Shown: in pieces, positions 1 to 8,663 of the stretch
Numbering within the stretch: position 1 is the first letter of the stretch
How the letters are laid out: the number at the start of each line of letters is the position of its first letter
DNA from: Paenibacillus sp. P25
GTDB taxonomy: Bacteria > Bacillota > Bacilli > Paenibacillales > NBRC-103111
Length of the DNA: 64,000 nt
Direction of reading: 5' to 3'
Assembly: GCA_024704175.1 (NCBI GenBank)
Contig: CP085629.1
Location: forward strand, 7,801,501-7,865,500
The notes under the pieces: model-generated
Told to the model about the DNA's origin: nothing
What the model saw: only the letters and a program-made list of their open reading frames with translations
Databases searched by the model: none
Translations under genes and position numbers: made by a program

Positions 1-82
1 CGCTAATAAATACGACAGGTTTGCCCGAACCCCAATCCTTGTAATAAAGACGCGTGGAATCCTTGGTTTCAAAATATGGCAT
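1..82 (-). CDS. alpha/beta hydrolase, N-terminal part (runs off the window)
   Basis: The reverse strand opens with ATG at 82, eight bases after a good AGGAGGT ribosome site (about 91-97), and stays open to the window edge. The 27 visible residues begin MPYFETKDSTRLYYKDWGSG and continue KPVVFIS. This matches the start of haloperoxidase-like alpha/beta hydrolases, where a short beta hairpin precedes the strand leading to the oxyanion-hole HG motif. The catalytic Ser-Asp-His residues lie outside the window, so the substrate cannot be guessed. It is divergent from the riboswitch-controlled gene to the right. Confidence 0.72.
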   Translation of the reverse strand, partial: MPYFETKDSTRLYYKDWGSGKPVVFIS

Positions 83-299
83 AGCCGCCAACCTCCTTGG
101 TATTCGAAATTGTTCTAAATATTTCGCTTTCACAACCAAAGTGTACCTCTCCCGCCGCCAAGCAACAATCACGAGATTCCGATGAAAAGGATCGGTTTGA
201 GTAATGATTGAATCGGTTAAATTGGAGGGTGTGTATTTTTTGAAAAAAAGTTGTTGTAATATTCAAACAGTTCTGATATAAATGCTATATAGGAAATTT

Positions 300-375
300 T
301 TGGTATGTGCGACTGGCGTATACGTGGAGTACCACGAGGAAGCACATATCTCATAAGCCGTACGCCTGGGCAAAG
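300..375 (+). promoter_or_regulatory. ZTP (pfl) riboswitch aptamer
   Basis: Hallmarks of the ZTP/ZMP aptamer are present in order. TATGTGC (304-310) pairs with GCACATA (342-348) as P1. GACTGGCG follows P1. A GTGG/CCAC hairpin is followed by GAGGAAGC. The 3' domain carries GCCG-TA-CGCCTGGGCA, whose CGCC can form the pseudoknot with GGCG (about 315-318). A terminator hairpin follows at once, so ligand binding probably controls read-through. ZTP reports folate (10-formyl-THF) shortage during purine synthesis. Confidence 0.88.
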
Positions 376-410
376 CATCTGGTCTAAGACCAAGTGCTTT
401 TATTTTTTTC
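372..410 (+). terminator. riboswitch expression platform (intrinsic terminator)
   Basis: An imperfect 13-bp stem (372-384 with 388-400, loop TAA) is followed by a T-rich run and ends just before the ribosome site at 411-416. It directly abuts the ZTP aptamer and starts within its 3' end, as expected of a transcription on/off switch. Confidence 0.75.
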
Positions 411-426
411 GGGGAGATGATTGAGA

Positions 427-1026
427 ATGGAACAAGTACGGCAGGCAAGAAATGCAGCAATCCTTATATTCGAGAATGTAGAGCCCTTGGATTTTGCAGG
501 ACCTTTCGAAGTCTTTATTACCGCTAGCAATCGTGGCAAAGATCTCCATGTCTACACCGTGGCAGAGCATAACCGTTCGATTAATGCCATGGGAAACCTG
601 AGTATAAATCCATCTTATACGATTACCAACTGCCCCAAGCCGGACATTGTCATTATCCCCGGGGGATGGGGCGCAAGGAAAGAAATGCACAACGAAACCA
701 TTATAAATTGGATCCGCGAATCAGCGACCCACGCGGAGATTCTTCTATCCGTTTGTACGGGGGCACTTCTGGTAGCAAAAGCCCATTTGTTAGACGGATT
801 GAAGCTGACAACGAATCGTTTGGCGATAAACGAATTAAAAGAAATTGCACCTGCATCCGCCGTAATCTTGGAAGAAACTCGGTATGTCGATAATGGGAAA
901 ATCGTATTTTCTGCTGGTGTATCAGCCGGAATTGACGCATCTATACATGTAGTGGAAAGATTATTTGGCGAAGACCGGGCTTTAAACATCGCCCGAATGA
1001 TGGAGTATGATTGGCGGAGGGTTTAA
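427..1026 (+). CDS. DJ-1/PfpI family protein under ZTP riboswitch control
   Basis: Product of 199 residues, class I glutamine-amidotransferase-like (DJ-1/PfpI) fold. PDIVIIPGGWG forms the characteristic Gly-rich turn. The nucleophile elbow is SVCTGALLVAKA, with the reactive Cys around residue 110. The C-terminal segment AGVSAGIDASIHVVERLFG resembles the PfpI/isonitrile-hydratase-like subgroup. ATG 427 is preferred over the in-frame TTG at 421 because GGGGAG (411-416) is then 10 bases away. Many members are hydrolases, amidases or regulator domains; this one lacks an attached DNA-binding domain. The riboswitch suggests a role tied to purine or one-carbon metabolism; the reaction is unknown. 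Confidence 0.85.
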   Translation: MEQVRQARNAAILIFENVEPLDFAGPFEVFITASNRGKDLHVYTVAEHNRSINAMGNLSINPSYTITNCPKPDIVIIPGGWGARKEMHNETIINWIRESATHAEILLSVCTGALLVAKAHLLDGLKLTTNRLAINELKEIAPASAVILEETRYVDNGKIVFSAGVSAGIDASIHVVERLFGEDRALNIARMMEYDWRRV

Positions 1027-1054
1027 GGAATTAAACTTGTGTGGGGGATGAAAA

Positions 1055-1291
1055 CTGAAATACATTGAAATTGGTTTCGGTAATAAATGGCTGATAAGGA
1101 CCGAAACCGAATTGGATGATGGAACTGAGTTTGAAGAGAAAGGCATCACCGGACCTATAAGGTTCCACTCGGTATATGTTAGGATGTGGATTGGTAAAAC
1201 CGTGTTAATCCTTGACTTGCAACAAGGATTTAAAGTAAGAAAGAAAGGACGAAATGCTTTAAAGTTTATTTTCGGGATCACAAGCATGTAA
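1055..1291 (+). CDS. DUF3977 family small protein, apparent CTG start
   Basis: An open frame of 78 codons encodes KYIEIGFGNKWLIRTETEL... and ends in FIFGITSM. It has the features of DUF3977, a Bacillales family of about 80 residues and unknown function: an N-terminal KYIEIGFGN segment, an acidic ELDDGTEFEEKGI stretch and VRMWIGKTV. No ATG is in frame. A CTG sits where the family's first Met belongs, 7 bases after GGGGG (1043-1047), and an in-frame TGA lies just upstream at 1049. Either CTG is used or the ATG has been lost by substitution. It may be co-transcribed with the DJ-1 gene. Confidence 0.68.
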   Translation: MKYIEIGFGNKWLIRTETELDDGTEFEEKGITGPIRFHSVYVRMWIGKTVLILDLQQGFKVRKKGRNALKFIFGITSM

Positions 1292-1332
1292 AGATCGGTT
1301 GTTAAGTTATCGGGACGTTGGGGGGATGTGGT

Positions 1333-1742
1333 ATGGAATGCTTGGGATGTCGTATCGCAAATGGTATCGAACCAAACTTGAATATTGTTTATGAAAATGA
1401 ATTGGTAACTTGCGTATTAGACATTGCACCATTTAATGAGGGACATACTTTAATCCTGCCTAAAAAGCACTATTTGGATGTCGAGGAAATCGATTCTGAG
1501 ACCGCTCATGCTATTATGGAAATGTCGCAGAAACTTTCAAAAATATTAAAAAAATTTATTGTCCAGATGGCATTAGCATATGTCAGAATGGCGGTAAATT
1601 TAACGATTTAACTCACTACCATATGCATATTATCCCGCGGTATGAAGGGGATGGTTTTTCATGGAGTGAACCTCAGTTTTCTCATGGTGCGGAAAAACAT
1701 TTAAGTCTAACAAGGGAAAAGATCACCCAGCATTTTCGGTGA
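1333..1742 (+). CDS. HIT family protein, single frameshift
   Basis: HIT-domain nucleotide hydrolase/transferase. The frame from ATG 1333 (RBS GGGGGG, 7 bases upstream) gives MECLGCRIANGIEPNLNIVY and the conserved FNEGHTLILPKKHY. At the A7 run 1548-1554 the frame breaks. One base later the protein resumes as YCPDGISICQNGG and THYHMHIIPRY, which holds the HxHxHxx catalytic triad-His motif, ending at TGA 1742. Restoring one base gives a normal HIT length of about 136 residues. HIT proteins hydrolyse or transfer nucleoside phosphates. The break is probably a homopolymer-length error. Confidence 0.82.
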
Positions 1743-1819
1743 AAACGGGGAGCATCTCTGTAAAGGCTCCTTTCTTGGAGATGGCGGTGCAAATATATAT
1801 TCATATAAGGGGTAAAGAG

Positions 1820-2469
1820 ATGAGTGAGTTTACATATGGAAATTTGATAAATAAGCATAATTCATCAATGATTAACAAATATTGTAAAATTGGAACGGCA
1901 ATATTTTCATTAAACAGTCAATGGACAGCATTTTTCACGAATGAAGATAATGAAATAGGGCCTCCTTCGTTAGCTAAGTCAATTTCAGTCGAAATACCGC
2001 TGCTCTATTTTTATAACCTGTCGGATCATTATTGGGGGTATCAAATATGGAACGATGGTAAAGTATTTTCGTCATAGCACTTCTCATATGAATTTGAGTC
2101 GGAACTAGTTTTTAATGTAGCCAAGGAAAGGTATCCTGATCAAAGAACATCGCTTCATTTTTGTTTAATGACGAAGAGGGAATGAAGATTTTTGAAATGC
2201 TGGAGAGGGAGATGAGCATCCCTTCCAATTTTGAAAAGGCTGTAAAAAAACGTTTTCGTTCTGTAAAAGCCGAAGACTTCCAGTTATTTGGATTTGATAC
2301 ACAAGTTACATCTCAACTAGAAAGACTTTTATCTGCAGAAACATACCATATGTGCGAAAACGAGAGAGAGATTATTAGAGAGTTTAAAAAGTTATTAAAT
2401 ATTGAAGAAATGAACCGCTTAAGGTTTGAAAGAATAGAACTAAATGACAAACGATTTGTATTTCTTTAA
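1820..2469 (+). pseudogene. uncharacterised protein, interrupted by a stop and a frameshift
   Basis: Start ATG 1820 (MSEFTYGNLINKHN) with AAGGGG upstream. The frame runs to an in-frame TAG at 2075-2077, continues coherently (HFSYEFESELVFNVAKERYPDQ), then shifts at a T5 run (2158-2162). It continues as LFNDEEGMKIFEMLERE to TAA 2469. Joined, this is about 215 residues, acidic and mostly helical in the second half, with no signal peptide or membrane segment. I recognise no family. The two lesions may be one real nonsense mutation plus a base-call indel. Confidence 0.5.
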
Positions 2470-2549
2470 TGTATTTCTTATTGTTTAAGCTGTTTTCTAA
2501 CCGAGAACTATATTTGGATATAAAAATAAACCAAAGATGAGGGGTTTTG

Positions 2550-2822
2550 ATGGAAGAAAATAAAAAGAAGGCGTATTTGATCCTCAATTATCAAGCATTT
2601 TTGGATATTAAGAACAGTGGTCAATTCAATCAACATAATTTCGATCAAGTTTTTCGAATTGCACATGTATTTCACAATCTTGCCTTGTCCATCGTCGATA
2701 ATTTTGAAGGCTTTAACGAAAATGATTTTTGGGAATCCGTAGGTGGACTTGAAAAACAATTCGGATTATATCATTATAGAAAATTATTTGAAAATTTAAG
2801 TTTAGGTGAGACATTACACTAG
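2550..2822 (+). CDS. small hypothetical protein
   Basis: A 90-residue protein starting at ATG 2550 (GAGGGG five bases upstream), MEENKKKAYLILNYQAFLDI. It is rich in Phe, Asn and His, predicted mainly helical and cytosolic, with no recognisable motif. The preceding gene ends 80 bases upstream on the same strand, and both share an AT-rich composition lower in GC than the rest of the window. This hints at a small acquired or immunity-like pair, but that is only a guess. Confidence 0.55.
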   Translation: MEENKKKAYLILNYQAFLDIKNSGQFNQHNFDQVFRIAHVFHNLALSIVDNFEGFNENDFWESVGGLEKQFGLYHYRKLFENLSLGETLH

Positions 2823-3082
2823 TGGAGAAATTAAACACAATGACAACGAGTCCGCCGGTACAAATCTGCGGTGTGTTCCGCTAACGAGGAGTTATGCAAG
2901 TGTAGTATGATGATTAATATGAATCATTTTCTGCGGGGATAAGAAAAATTTAATGTACTAAGTCAGGGAAGTATAAACGTAAGTCTCTTCATTTCGTCAT
3001 ATCAGCCCCGAAACAATCGCGACATTGCCGACTAATTAAATGACTCTTTCTTGTTTTATATCTTCTTGATGTGAGGATAAAC

Positions 3083-3664
3083 ATGCCGACAAATCCAAAT
3101 GATCCCCGCGTGAAGCGAACACGCCAGTTGTTAATCCAAGCCTTTACGGAATTGCTTGAACAAAAGAAGAACATCTACTCCATTTCGGTGCAGGATATCG
3201 CTGCTCGAGCGACAGTTAATCGCGCTACCTTTTATGCCCATTTCGAAGATAAATTTGCTTTTCTCGAGTGCTGGATGGGGGATAAGTTTCAGAATATCTT
3301 GAAGAAGAAATTGCCGGATTACTCCATAACCGATATGGGCGACTTGCGAACGCTGATTCAGACGATTTTCGATTATCTTGCCCGTTTCCGGCAGTACATC
3401 ACTCCTGGGGACCGTCAGTTTGAACCGCTGTTTGAAGTCGCGATGCACAAAGAAGTGAATCAGCTTCTGCTCCAGTGGCTGAGAGAGGAATCAAGCCCTT
3501 CTGTGTCGCAAGAGAAGATAGAAGCTACAGCCCTTGTCATCAGTTGGGGCATTTTCGGGTCGGCTGTGCAGTGGAATCGTAGTCCGCAAAACCGCACAAC
3601 GGAAGCGATGGTGCGTGATGTGTTGGAGGTTGTGGCAGCAGGTTTGGCACCCATCATGGAATAA
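3083..3664 (+). CDS. TetR family transcriptional regulator
   Basis: 193-residue TetR-type repressor. The N-terminal helix-turn-helix is clear: RTRQLLIQAFTELLEQK, then ISVQDIAARATVNRATFYAHFEDK (recognition helix ending in the typical YxHFxDK). The C-terminal two thirds form the ligand pocket and dimer bundle (LRTLIQTIFDYLARF, ALVISWGIFGSAVQW). ATG 3083 follows GTGAGGA (3071-3077). It converges on the ABC exporter genes 3840-5927 and could control them, although no operator was identified. Confidence 0.85.
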   Translation: MPTNPNDPRVKRTRQLLIQAFTELLEQKKNIYSISVQDIAARATVNRATFYAHFEDKFAFLECWMGDKFQNILKKKLPDYSITDMGDLRTLIQTIFDYLARFRQYITPGDRQFEPLFEVAMHKEVNQLLLQWLREESSPSVSQEKIEATALVISWGIFGSAVQWNRSPQNRTTEAMVRDVLEVVAAGLAPIME

Positions 3665-3758
3665 CCTATCCGATGGATAGCGAATGGGTTGTTTTTGCGG
3701 TGAAGCCGAATAACCCGGGAGAACGTAGATCGATGACGGCGACGCGGCTTGGCTCCAT

Positions 3759-3806
3759 AAAAAAGCAAAGTTCACATGATTATCCCATGTGGACTTTGCT
3801 TTTTTA
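3759..3806. terminator. bidirectional terminator
   Basis: Long inverted repeat: AAAAAGCAAAGTTCACATG pairs across ATTATCC with CATGTGGACTTTGCTTTTT (one G:T pair). It has A-run and T-run flanks, so it can stop transcription both from the tetR gene and from the convergent ABC permease. Confidence 0.88.
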
Positions 3807-3839
3807 ATGCTAACCTCCCGCCTAAAATGGGGCGCTCCG

Positions 3840-4932
3840 TTACTCCCATTTAAACGTAAAGCTGGCGATCGTGAACGCGACGATGATCCATGCCCCGAGC
3901 AGAAGCACATTTCCCCACAGACCGCCGAGTCCGGTGCCGACGTTCATCACTTCACGCAGCGAGTCCGACAGGTGGGTGATCGGCAGTGCCTTAACGAACG
4001 GCTGAAGGAACGAAGGCATGTTCTTCACCGGGAAAAATACGTTTCCGAGGAACATAAGCGGGAACGAGATGAGCCCCGCGATCGGCCCGGCGCTTTCCGG
4101 CGTTTTCGCCAGACCGGCGATGATGAAGCCAATCGACATGAAGACGAGCGTCCCCAGAATGACGAACAGCAGCAGAAGCGGCCAAGACCCCGCAACCTTA
4201 ACTCCAAACACGAGCCGGGCGATCAGCAGCAGGATTACCGCCTGTGTTCCGTTGAGCAGCAAACGGGCCGTAATTTGTGCGGCAATGAACGTGCGCGCCT
4301 TGAGCGTCGTGCTTTGCATGCGGCGGAGGACGCCGCGCTCGCGCCAGGAGGAGATTTGTCCGGCTACGCCGTTCAGATTGCTGGACATAATCATCATGGC
4401 GACGATACCCGGCACGAGGAAATCGATGTACCGCAGGCCCAGAGATTGAAGCGGCTGGGCGTCGACTGCAACGGCCGGAGTATAACTAACGATCGACTTG
4501 CTGATCCCGTCGACGACCCCGTTCACAAAGGCGATTCCGAGCTGAGAGGCGGCCATATTTTTTTCGTCGTAATAGACCTTAAGCTTAGCCGGACCCCCTC
4601 CCGTCTCCAGCTGCTCAGCATATCCTTTAGGAACAACGACCACCAGCTCGCTCATCCCCCCGCTTCAGCGCATCCAGTGCTTCCTGCTCCGACGCCGCCG
4701 CATCGAGATTCAGCGTCTTCTGAGCGCGAAAAGCTTCGACAACTTTCTTCGAAGCCCCGCTGTTGTCTTGATCGAGGACAATGCCGTTCAGATTGACGGA
4801 ATTGCCATTTCCGAGAAAGGAGCCGAGGGCGACCATCAGGAGGATGGGGAATAAAAGGGAAAAGAACAAGACCTGCCGGTTTCTCGAAAAAAGGAGAAGC
4901 TGCGCCTGCGTTAGCTTTAGGTAGGCTTTCAT
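3840..4932 (-). CDS. ABC-2 type transporter permease, single frameshift
   Basis: Membrane subunit of a drug/antibiotic-type ABC exporter, about 363 residues when repaired. An N-terminal TM helix (QVLFFSLLFPILLMVALGSFL) is followed by an extracytoplasmic domain (VNLNGIVLDQDNSGASKK ... LELVVVVPKGY-type segment). Five C-terminal TM helices follow (IDFLVPGIVAMMIM ... AQAVILLLIARLVFG ... LLLLGAWIIVAFTIASF). The frame breaks at a C6/G6 run (4656-4661), joining ALKRG to MSELVVVVPKGY. Its ATG overlaps the ATPase stop by 4 bases (ATGA), so the two subunits are translationally coupled. Confidence 0.88.
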
Positions 4933-5927
4933 TGTTCTCTCAAGCTCCTTCCCGTCATATGGATGAATACATCTTCAAGTGTGGCGGTGCGGGTGCTCAG
5001 TTCCGTCAGCCGCAGACCCTTGGCGTCGGCTTGTTGGATCAGGTCGGTAAGCGACGCCTGGAGCTTGTCGGTGTAGAGGACGAACATGTTTTTACGCTCC
5101 TCCATGCTGGAGATATGCTCCACCGAGGATAGAAACGATTTCAGCCGGGCCTGCTCCTCCGGGCTCCGCTCATCCCAATCCGGGACGCGGAATTCGATGG
5201 CGTTCTCGGAGGATAGGCTGCGAATGAGATTTTGCGGCGTATCGAGGGCGATAATTTGTCCGCGGTCCATGAGACAGATTCGATCACAAAGGATATACGC
5301 TTCATCCATGTAGTGCGTAGACAAGATAATCGTTTTTCCTTCGTTCTTTAGCCGCAGTATGATATCCCACAGCGTCCTTCGCGCCTGCGGATCGAGGCCT
5401 GTCGTCGGCTCGTCCAGAAACAGCACGAGCGGATCGTTCACGAGAGCGAGCGCGATGGCGAGACGCTGCTTTTGGCCTCCGGACAGACCTTTGACCCGCC
5501 CGTTCAATTTATCCCGAAGAATCATGCTGTCAAGGAGCGGCTCGACGGGAACGGAGCTTTCGTAGAAGCTCGCGTACATCTCGGTAATTTCCTTTACCGT
5601 CAGTAGCTCGAACAGGGAAGTCGACTGAAGCTGCACTCCAATTACCGCTTTCACTTTACCCAACTCCGTAAGCGTGTCATAACCGGCCACCTTGGCGGAG
5701 CCTCCGTCGGGCTTGCGCAAGCCCTCGATCATTTCCATCGTCGTTGTTTTGCCCGCTCCGTTCGGTCCGAGCAGGCCGAACACCTCGCCCTGCTTTACCT
5801 CAAAGCTGACGCCATTCACAGCCGTATAATCGCCGTAACGCTTCACTAAGTTTTCAACCGTGATGACGGGCTTCGCGGCGACCGGAAAGAAAGAAGGTGC
5901 CGACTCGTACTCTTTACGGGTGTCCAT
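4929..5927 (-). CDS. ABC transporter ATP-binding protein (DrrA/CcmA-like)
   Basis: 332 residues. Walker A GPNGAGKTT near residue 55, Q-loop VQLQS, signature LSGGQKQR, Walker B VLFLDEPTTGLDP, and the switch His in STHYMDEA. The C-terminal domain of about 90 residues (STRTATLEDVFIHMTGRSLRE) is the one usual in exporters of the DrrA family. It energises export through the downstream coupled permease. The N-terminal extension of some 20 residues before VITVENLVKRYG is unusual but carries no motif. The ribosome site is weak (AGGGAAA). Confidence 0.9.
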   Translation of the reverse strand: MDTRKEYESAPSFFPVAAKPVITVENLVKRYGDYTAVNGVSFEVKQGEVFGLLGPNGAGKTTTMEMIEGLRKPDGGSAKVAGYDTLTELGKVKAVIGVQLQSTSLFELLTVKEITEMYASFYESSVPVEPLLDSMILRDKLNGRVKGLSGGQKQRLAIALALVNDPLVLFLDEPTTGLDPQARRTLWDIILRLKNEGKTIILSTHYMDEAYILCDRICLMDRGQIIALDTPQNLIRSLSSENAIEFRVPDWDERSPEEQARLKSFLSSVEHISSMEERKNMFVLYTDKLQASLTDLIQQADAKGLRLTELSTRTATLEDVFIHMTGRSLREQ

Positions 5928-5999
5928 AGTGGTTTCCCTGCCTTTTTCAATTTGGTTAATACCCCCAGCATATCAATACCTTCCCGCCACGGCAAGTGA

Positions 6000-6023
6000 A
6001 AGGAGCCACCGCAGCGGCTCCTT
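6000..6023. repeat. perfect inverted repeat between divergent genes
   Basis: AAGGAGCC (6000-6007) and GGCTCCTT (6016-6023) form a perfect 8-bp stem with an 8-base loop, between the divergent ABC ATPase and DUF3231 genes. There is no proper T run on either side. It could be an operator, or an mRNA hairpin that hides an AAGGAG sequence. Confidence 0.4.
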
Positions 6024-6118
6024 CATCATATTTATATCGCCTGTGGCTAACACATAAGGATTATTGATTTGGAGAATATTATGAATGACGATGCCGAATC
6101 TATTTAAGGAGTATGGAG

Positions 6119-7126
6119 ATGAATGTGATACATAAGGTCGGATTATCTTCAACAGAAATTGCATGGTTATGGACAACCTATATGAATGATAGTATGTCCA
6201 TCTGCATCTCGAAGCATTTGCTGCAGCATAGTGACAGAAAAGATGTTAACCCCTTGCTGGAGAAAACAATAGCGTTATCTGAGAAACATATTGCGGAAAT
6301 CAGCAGCATCTTCGCTAAAGAAAATTTTCCGATTCCGAAGGGATTTACAGATCACGATGTCAACCTTTCGGCTCCCGCTTTATTTTTCGACTTATTCTCT
6401 ATTAGCTATATTTACGGCATGAGTCGGATTGGATTGGTGACTTACGCGAAGATGATCTCCAATGTAGCCCGTGCAGATGTTCGTCAATTCTTCTCAAGGT
6501 GCTTGGAATCCGTGAATGAACTTTACAATACCTCCATTGAGTTAATGCTTGAAAAAGGCATATACGATCGCCCGCCCATGATTCCATATCCGGATCATAT
6601 TGAATTTGCACAAAAGAAAGAAATGTTTCTTTCAAAGTGGCTGGAGAAAAGGCGCCCTCTTAATGTGATTGAGTTATCGGAAATGTTCTTCAACATTGAA
6701 CGGAACTACTTTGGATTGATTTTATTGACCGCTTTTATCCAAATCACTAAAGATGAAAGGATTAAGCGTTATTTGGTAAAAGGAAAACAATTAGCCCAAA
6801 AGCAGATTGAAGTTTTGAATCGGATATTAATTCAGGAAGACCTTCTTGGAAGTATTATGACGAATACGGAAGTATCTTCCTCCACGATATCGCCTTTTTC
6901 CGATAAGCTGATTATGTTTTTAATTACAACGCTGAGTTCGCAAGGCATAACCTTTATCGGTCATGCATTATCGACTTCCTCAAGGGTTGATCTTGTTGCC
7001 GAATATTCTAAACTCATTCCTGAAATATTGCAGTTTTCTAAAGACGGGATGGACATTATGATTGACATGGAGTGGCTGGAGGAGCCGCCCCATGCGCCAA
7101 ACCGCGATGAACTGGCACGGATTTAA
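6119..7126 (+). CDS. DUF3231 family protein (two-domain)
   Basis: 335 residues with two repeats of the DUF3231 fold, a ferritin-like four-helix bundle common in spore formers and of unknown function. Typical family signatures are seen: FPIPKGFTDHDVNLSAPALFFD in repeat 1 and the helix YLVKGKQLAQKQIEVLNRIL before repeat 2. ATG 6119 is chosen over the in-frame ATG 6113 because AAGGAG (6107-6112) abuts 6113 and lies 6-7 bases from 6119. Transcribed alone. A single-domain paralogue lies at 32544-33082. Confidence 0.85.
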   Translation: MNVIHKVGLSSTEIAWLWTTYMNDSMSICISKHLLQHSDRKDVNPLLEKTIALSEKHIAEISSIFAKENFPIPKGFTDHDVNLSAPALFFDLFSISYIYGMSRIGLVTYAKMISNVARADVRQFFSRCLESVNELYNTSIELMLEKGIYDRPPMIPYPDHIEFAQKKEMFLSKWLEKRRPLNVIELSEMFFNIERNYFGLILLTAFIQITKDERIKRYLVKGKQLAQKQIEVLNRILIQEDLLGSIMTNTEVSSSTISPFSDKLIMFLITTLSSQGITFIGHALSTSSRVDLVAEYSKLIPEILQFSKDGMDIMIDMEWLEEPPHAPNRDELARI

Positions 7127-7185
7127 ACTCCTCAGAGGCTGCGTGAAAATGGATCAAGCGGCCTCTCTCAGCTAAATGACGGTAA

Positions 7186-8252
7186 TTACAGTAATCCGGA
7201 TTCTCTGACACTGGCATAGAAACGCTGGAATTCATCCATATTAAGTCGCTGTGCGGCATCGGACAGAGCGGTTGCAGGGTCTGGATGTACCTCTACCATA
7301 ACACCGTCGGCACCCGCCGCGAGAGCCGCTTTTGCACAAGGAACAAGTATGTCTTTTCGACCCGTTGAATGGGTTACATCCACGAGGACAGGCAAGTGGC
7401 TTTCCTGCTTCAGAATGGGCACTGCAGAGATATCCAGGGTGTTACGGGTCGCCTTCTCATAGGTGCGGATTCCACGTTCAATCAGCATAACCTGGGTATT
7501 GCCGCGAGATACGATATACTCCGCCGCATGTAAGAACTCATCAATGGTCGCAGCCAGCCCCCGCTTCAGGAGAATGGGCGTACGGGTATCGCCTGCCGCT
7601 TTAAGCAATTCGAAATTCTGCATGTTGCGGGCCCCGATTTGAATGACATCGATATATTCAGACGCAAGTTCGATATGTCTGGGGTCTACGATTTCGCTAA
7701 TCGTCTTAAGACCGAATTCGCTTGCAACCTCCTTCAAAATCTTCAGCCCTTCGATTCCAAGGCCCTGGAAATCATACGGTGATGTCCTTGGTTTGAAGGC
7801 TCCTCCGCGCATCACTGTAAGGCCTGTATCCTTTAAAGCCTTGGCCACGAGCCGAACTTGTTCGTAGCTTTCTACCGAGCAGGGGCCTGCGATCATTAAC
7901 GGCTTTGCTCCACCGACCGCCACTTCGTCTATGTGAACGATCGTATCCTCCTTTTGCTTCTTGCGGCTCACCAGTAAATGTTTCTTATGCTCCGATTCTT
8001 GAAGCTTCAGAGAGGCTTGGAAGATTTGCTTGAATAAGTGTTGAATCGTTTCGTCATCGAATGGGCCCTTATTTGCGGCAACCAGTTCGGCCAACATTTC
8101 CTTCTCCCGGATAGGGTCGAATTCAGGCGTGCCTTGTTTTTCCTTGACTTCCCCATTTCTTGGACGATGCGTGCCCGGTCGGATAGAAGCTCAAGCAGGT
8201 TATGATTGATAACGTTCAGTTGGTCTCTTAAGTTCTCCAAGCTGGTTTTCAT
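7186..8252 (-). CDS. aroA: bifunctional chorismate mutase / 3-deoxy-7-phosphoheptulonate synthase, single frameshift
   Basis: Entry enzyme of the shikimate pathway, condensing PEP with erythrose-4-phosphate. The N-terminal AroQ-type chorismate mutase domain (MKTSLENLRDQLNVINHNLLELLSDRARIV) is a feedback sensor in Bacillus AroA(G) proteins. The C-terminal domain is the DAHP synthase barrel (MIAGPCSVES; GAFKPRTSPYDFQG; ILLKRGLAAT; DVTHSTGRKD). About 355 residues when repaired. The frame breaks in the C4 run at 8151-8154, between QEMG and VKEKQGTPEF. AAGGAGAG precedes ATG 8252. A T-box leader lies directly upstream. The symbol follows B. subtilis use and is not EPSP synthase. Confidence 0.93.
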
Positions 8253-8283
8253 CTAAATCTCTCCTTGTTAACGTATTTGAACA

Positions 8284-8552
8284 ACAAAAAGACCCCTGTC
8301 CGCAAGGGACGAGGAGCCGTGGTACCACCCTTATTAGAAATGAAGCCTAACCGGAGCCAACTCCATTTCTCACTTTGGCCTCTTTAACGCAGAGAACTAC
8401 GGGTATGCCTAGCGAGCGCAGCAAGTGAGCGTCGTTCAGCAACCAACTCAGGAGTGAACTTCGGCGGATCGATTCATCCGGGTGCTCTCAGTCCACCGGC
8501 ACACCGTCCCTGTCAAGAATCTTAATCCGCTTACTCTCTCCGTCATCGCTTT
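8284..8552 (-). promoter_or_regulatory. T-box leader, probable phenylalanine specifier (UUC)
   Basis: The reverse strand carries the T-box sequence AAGGGTGGTACCACGG (8317-8332) followed by the terminator stem (CCCTTGCGGACAGGGG, then TCTTTTT). Stem I near 8545 holds GATGACGGAGAGAGTA (AG bulge). In the specifier loop, GAAG-TTC-ACTCCTGAG places codon TTC (8456-8458) for phenylalanine. Uncharged tRNA-Phe would thus allow aroA transcription. The Phe call rests on loop alignment only. Confidence 0.88.
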
Positions 8553-8663
8553 TGACTTTGTTTGAGTTTATAACGTATGGATTCTTCCCGCAAGCACATC
8601 ATTTAACGCGAATTTGCTTTAGCGCGGCGATCCGATCTCGGAGTGCCTTTAGGAATCGTGCGG

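Noticed and set aside
3789..4796. Long forward-strand open frame opposite the ABC permease
   Set aside because: Highly charged Arg/Asp/His-rich translation with no domain, exactly antiparallel to a clear permease gene.
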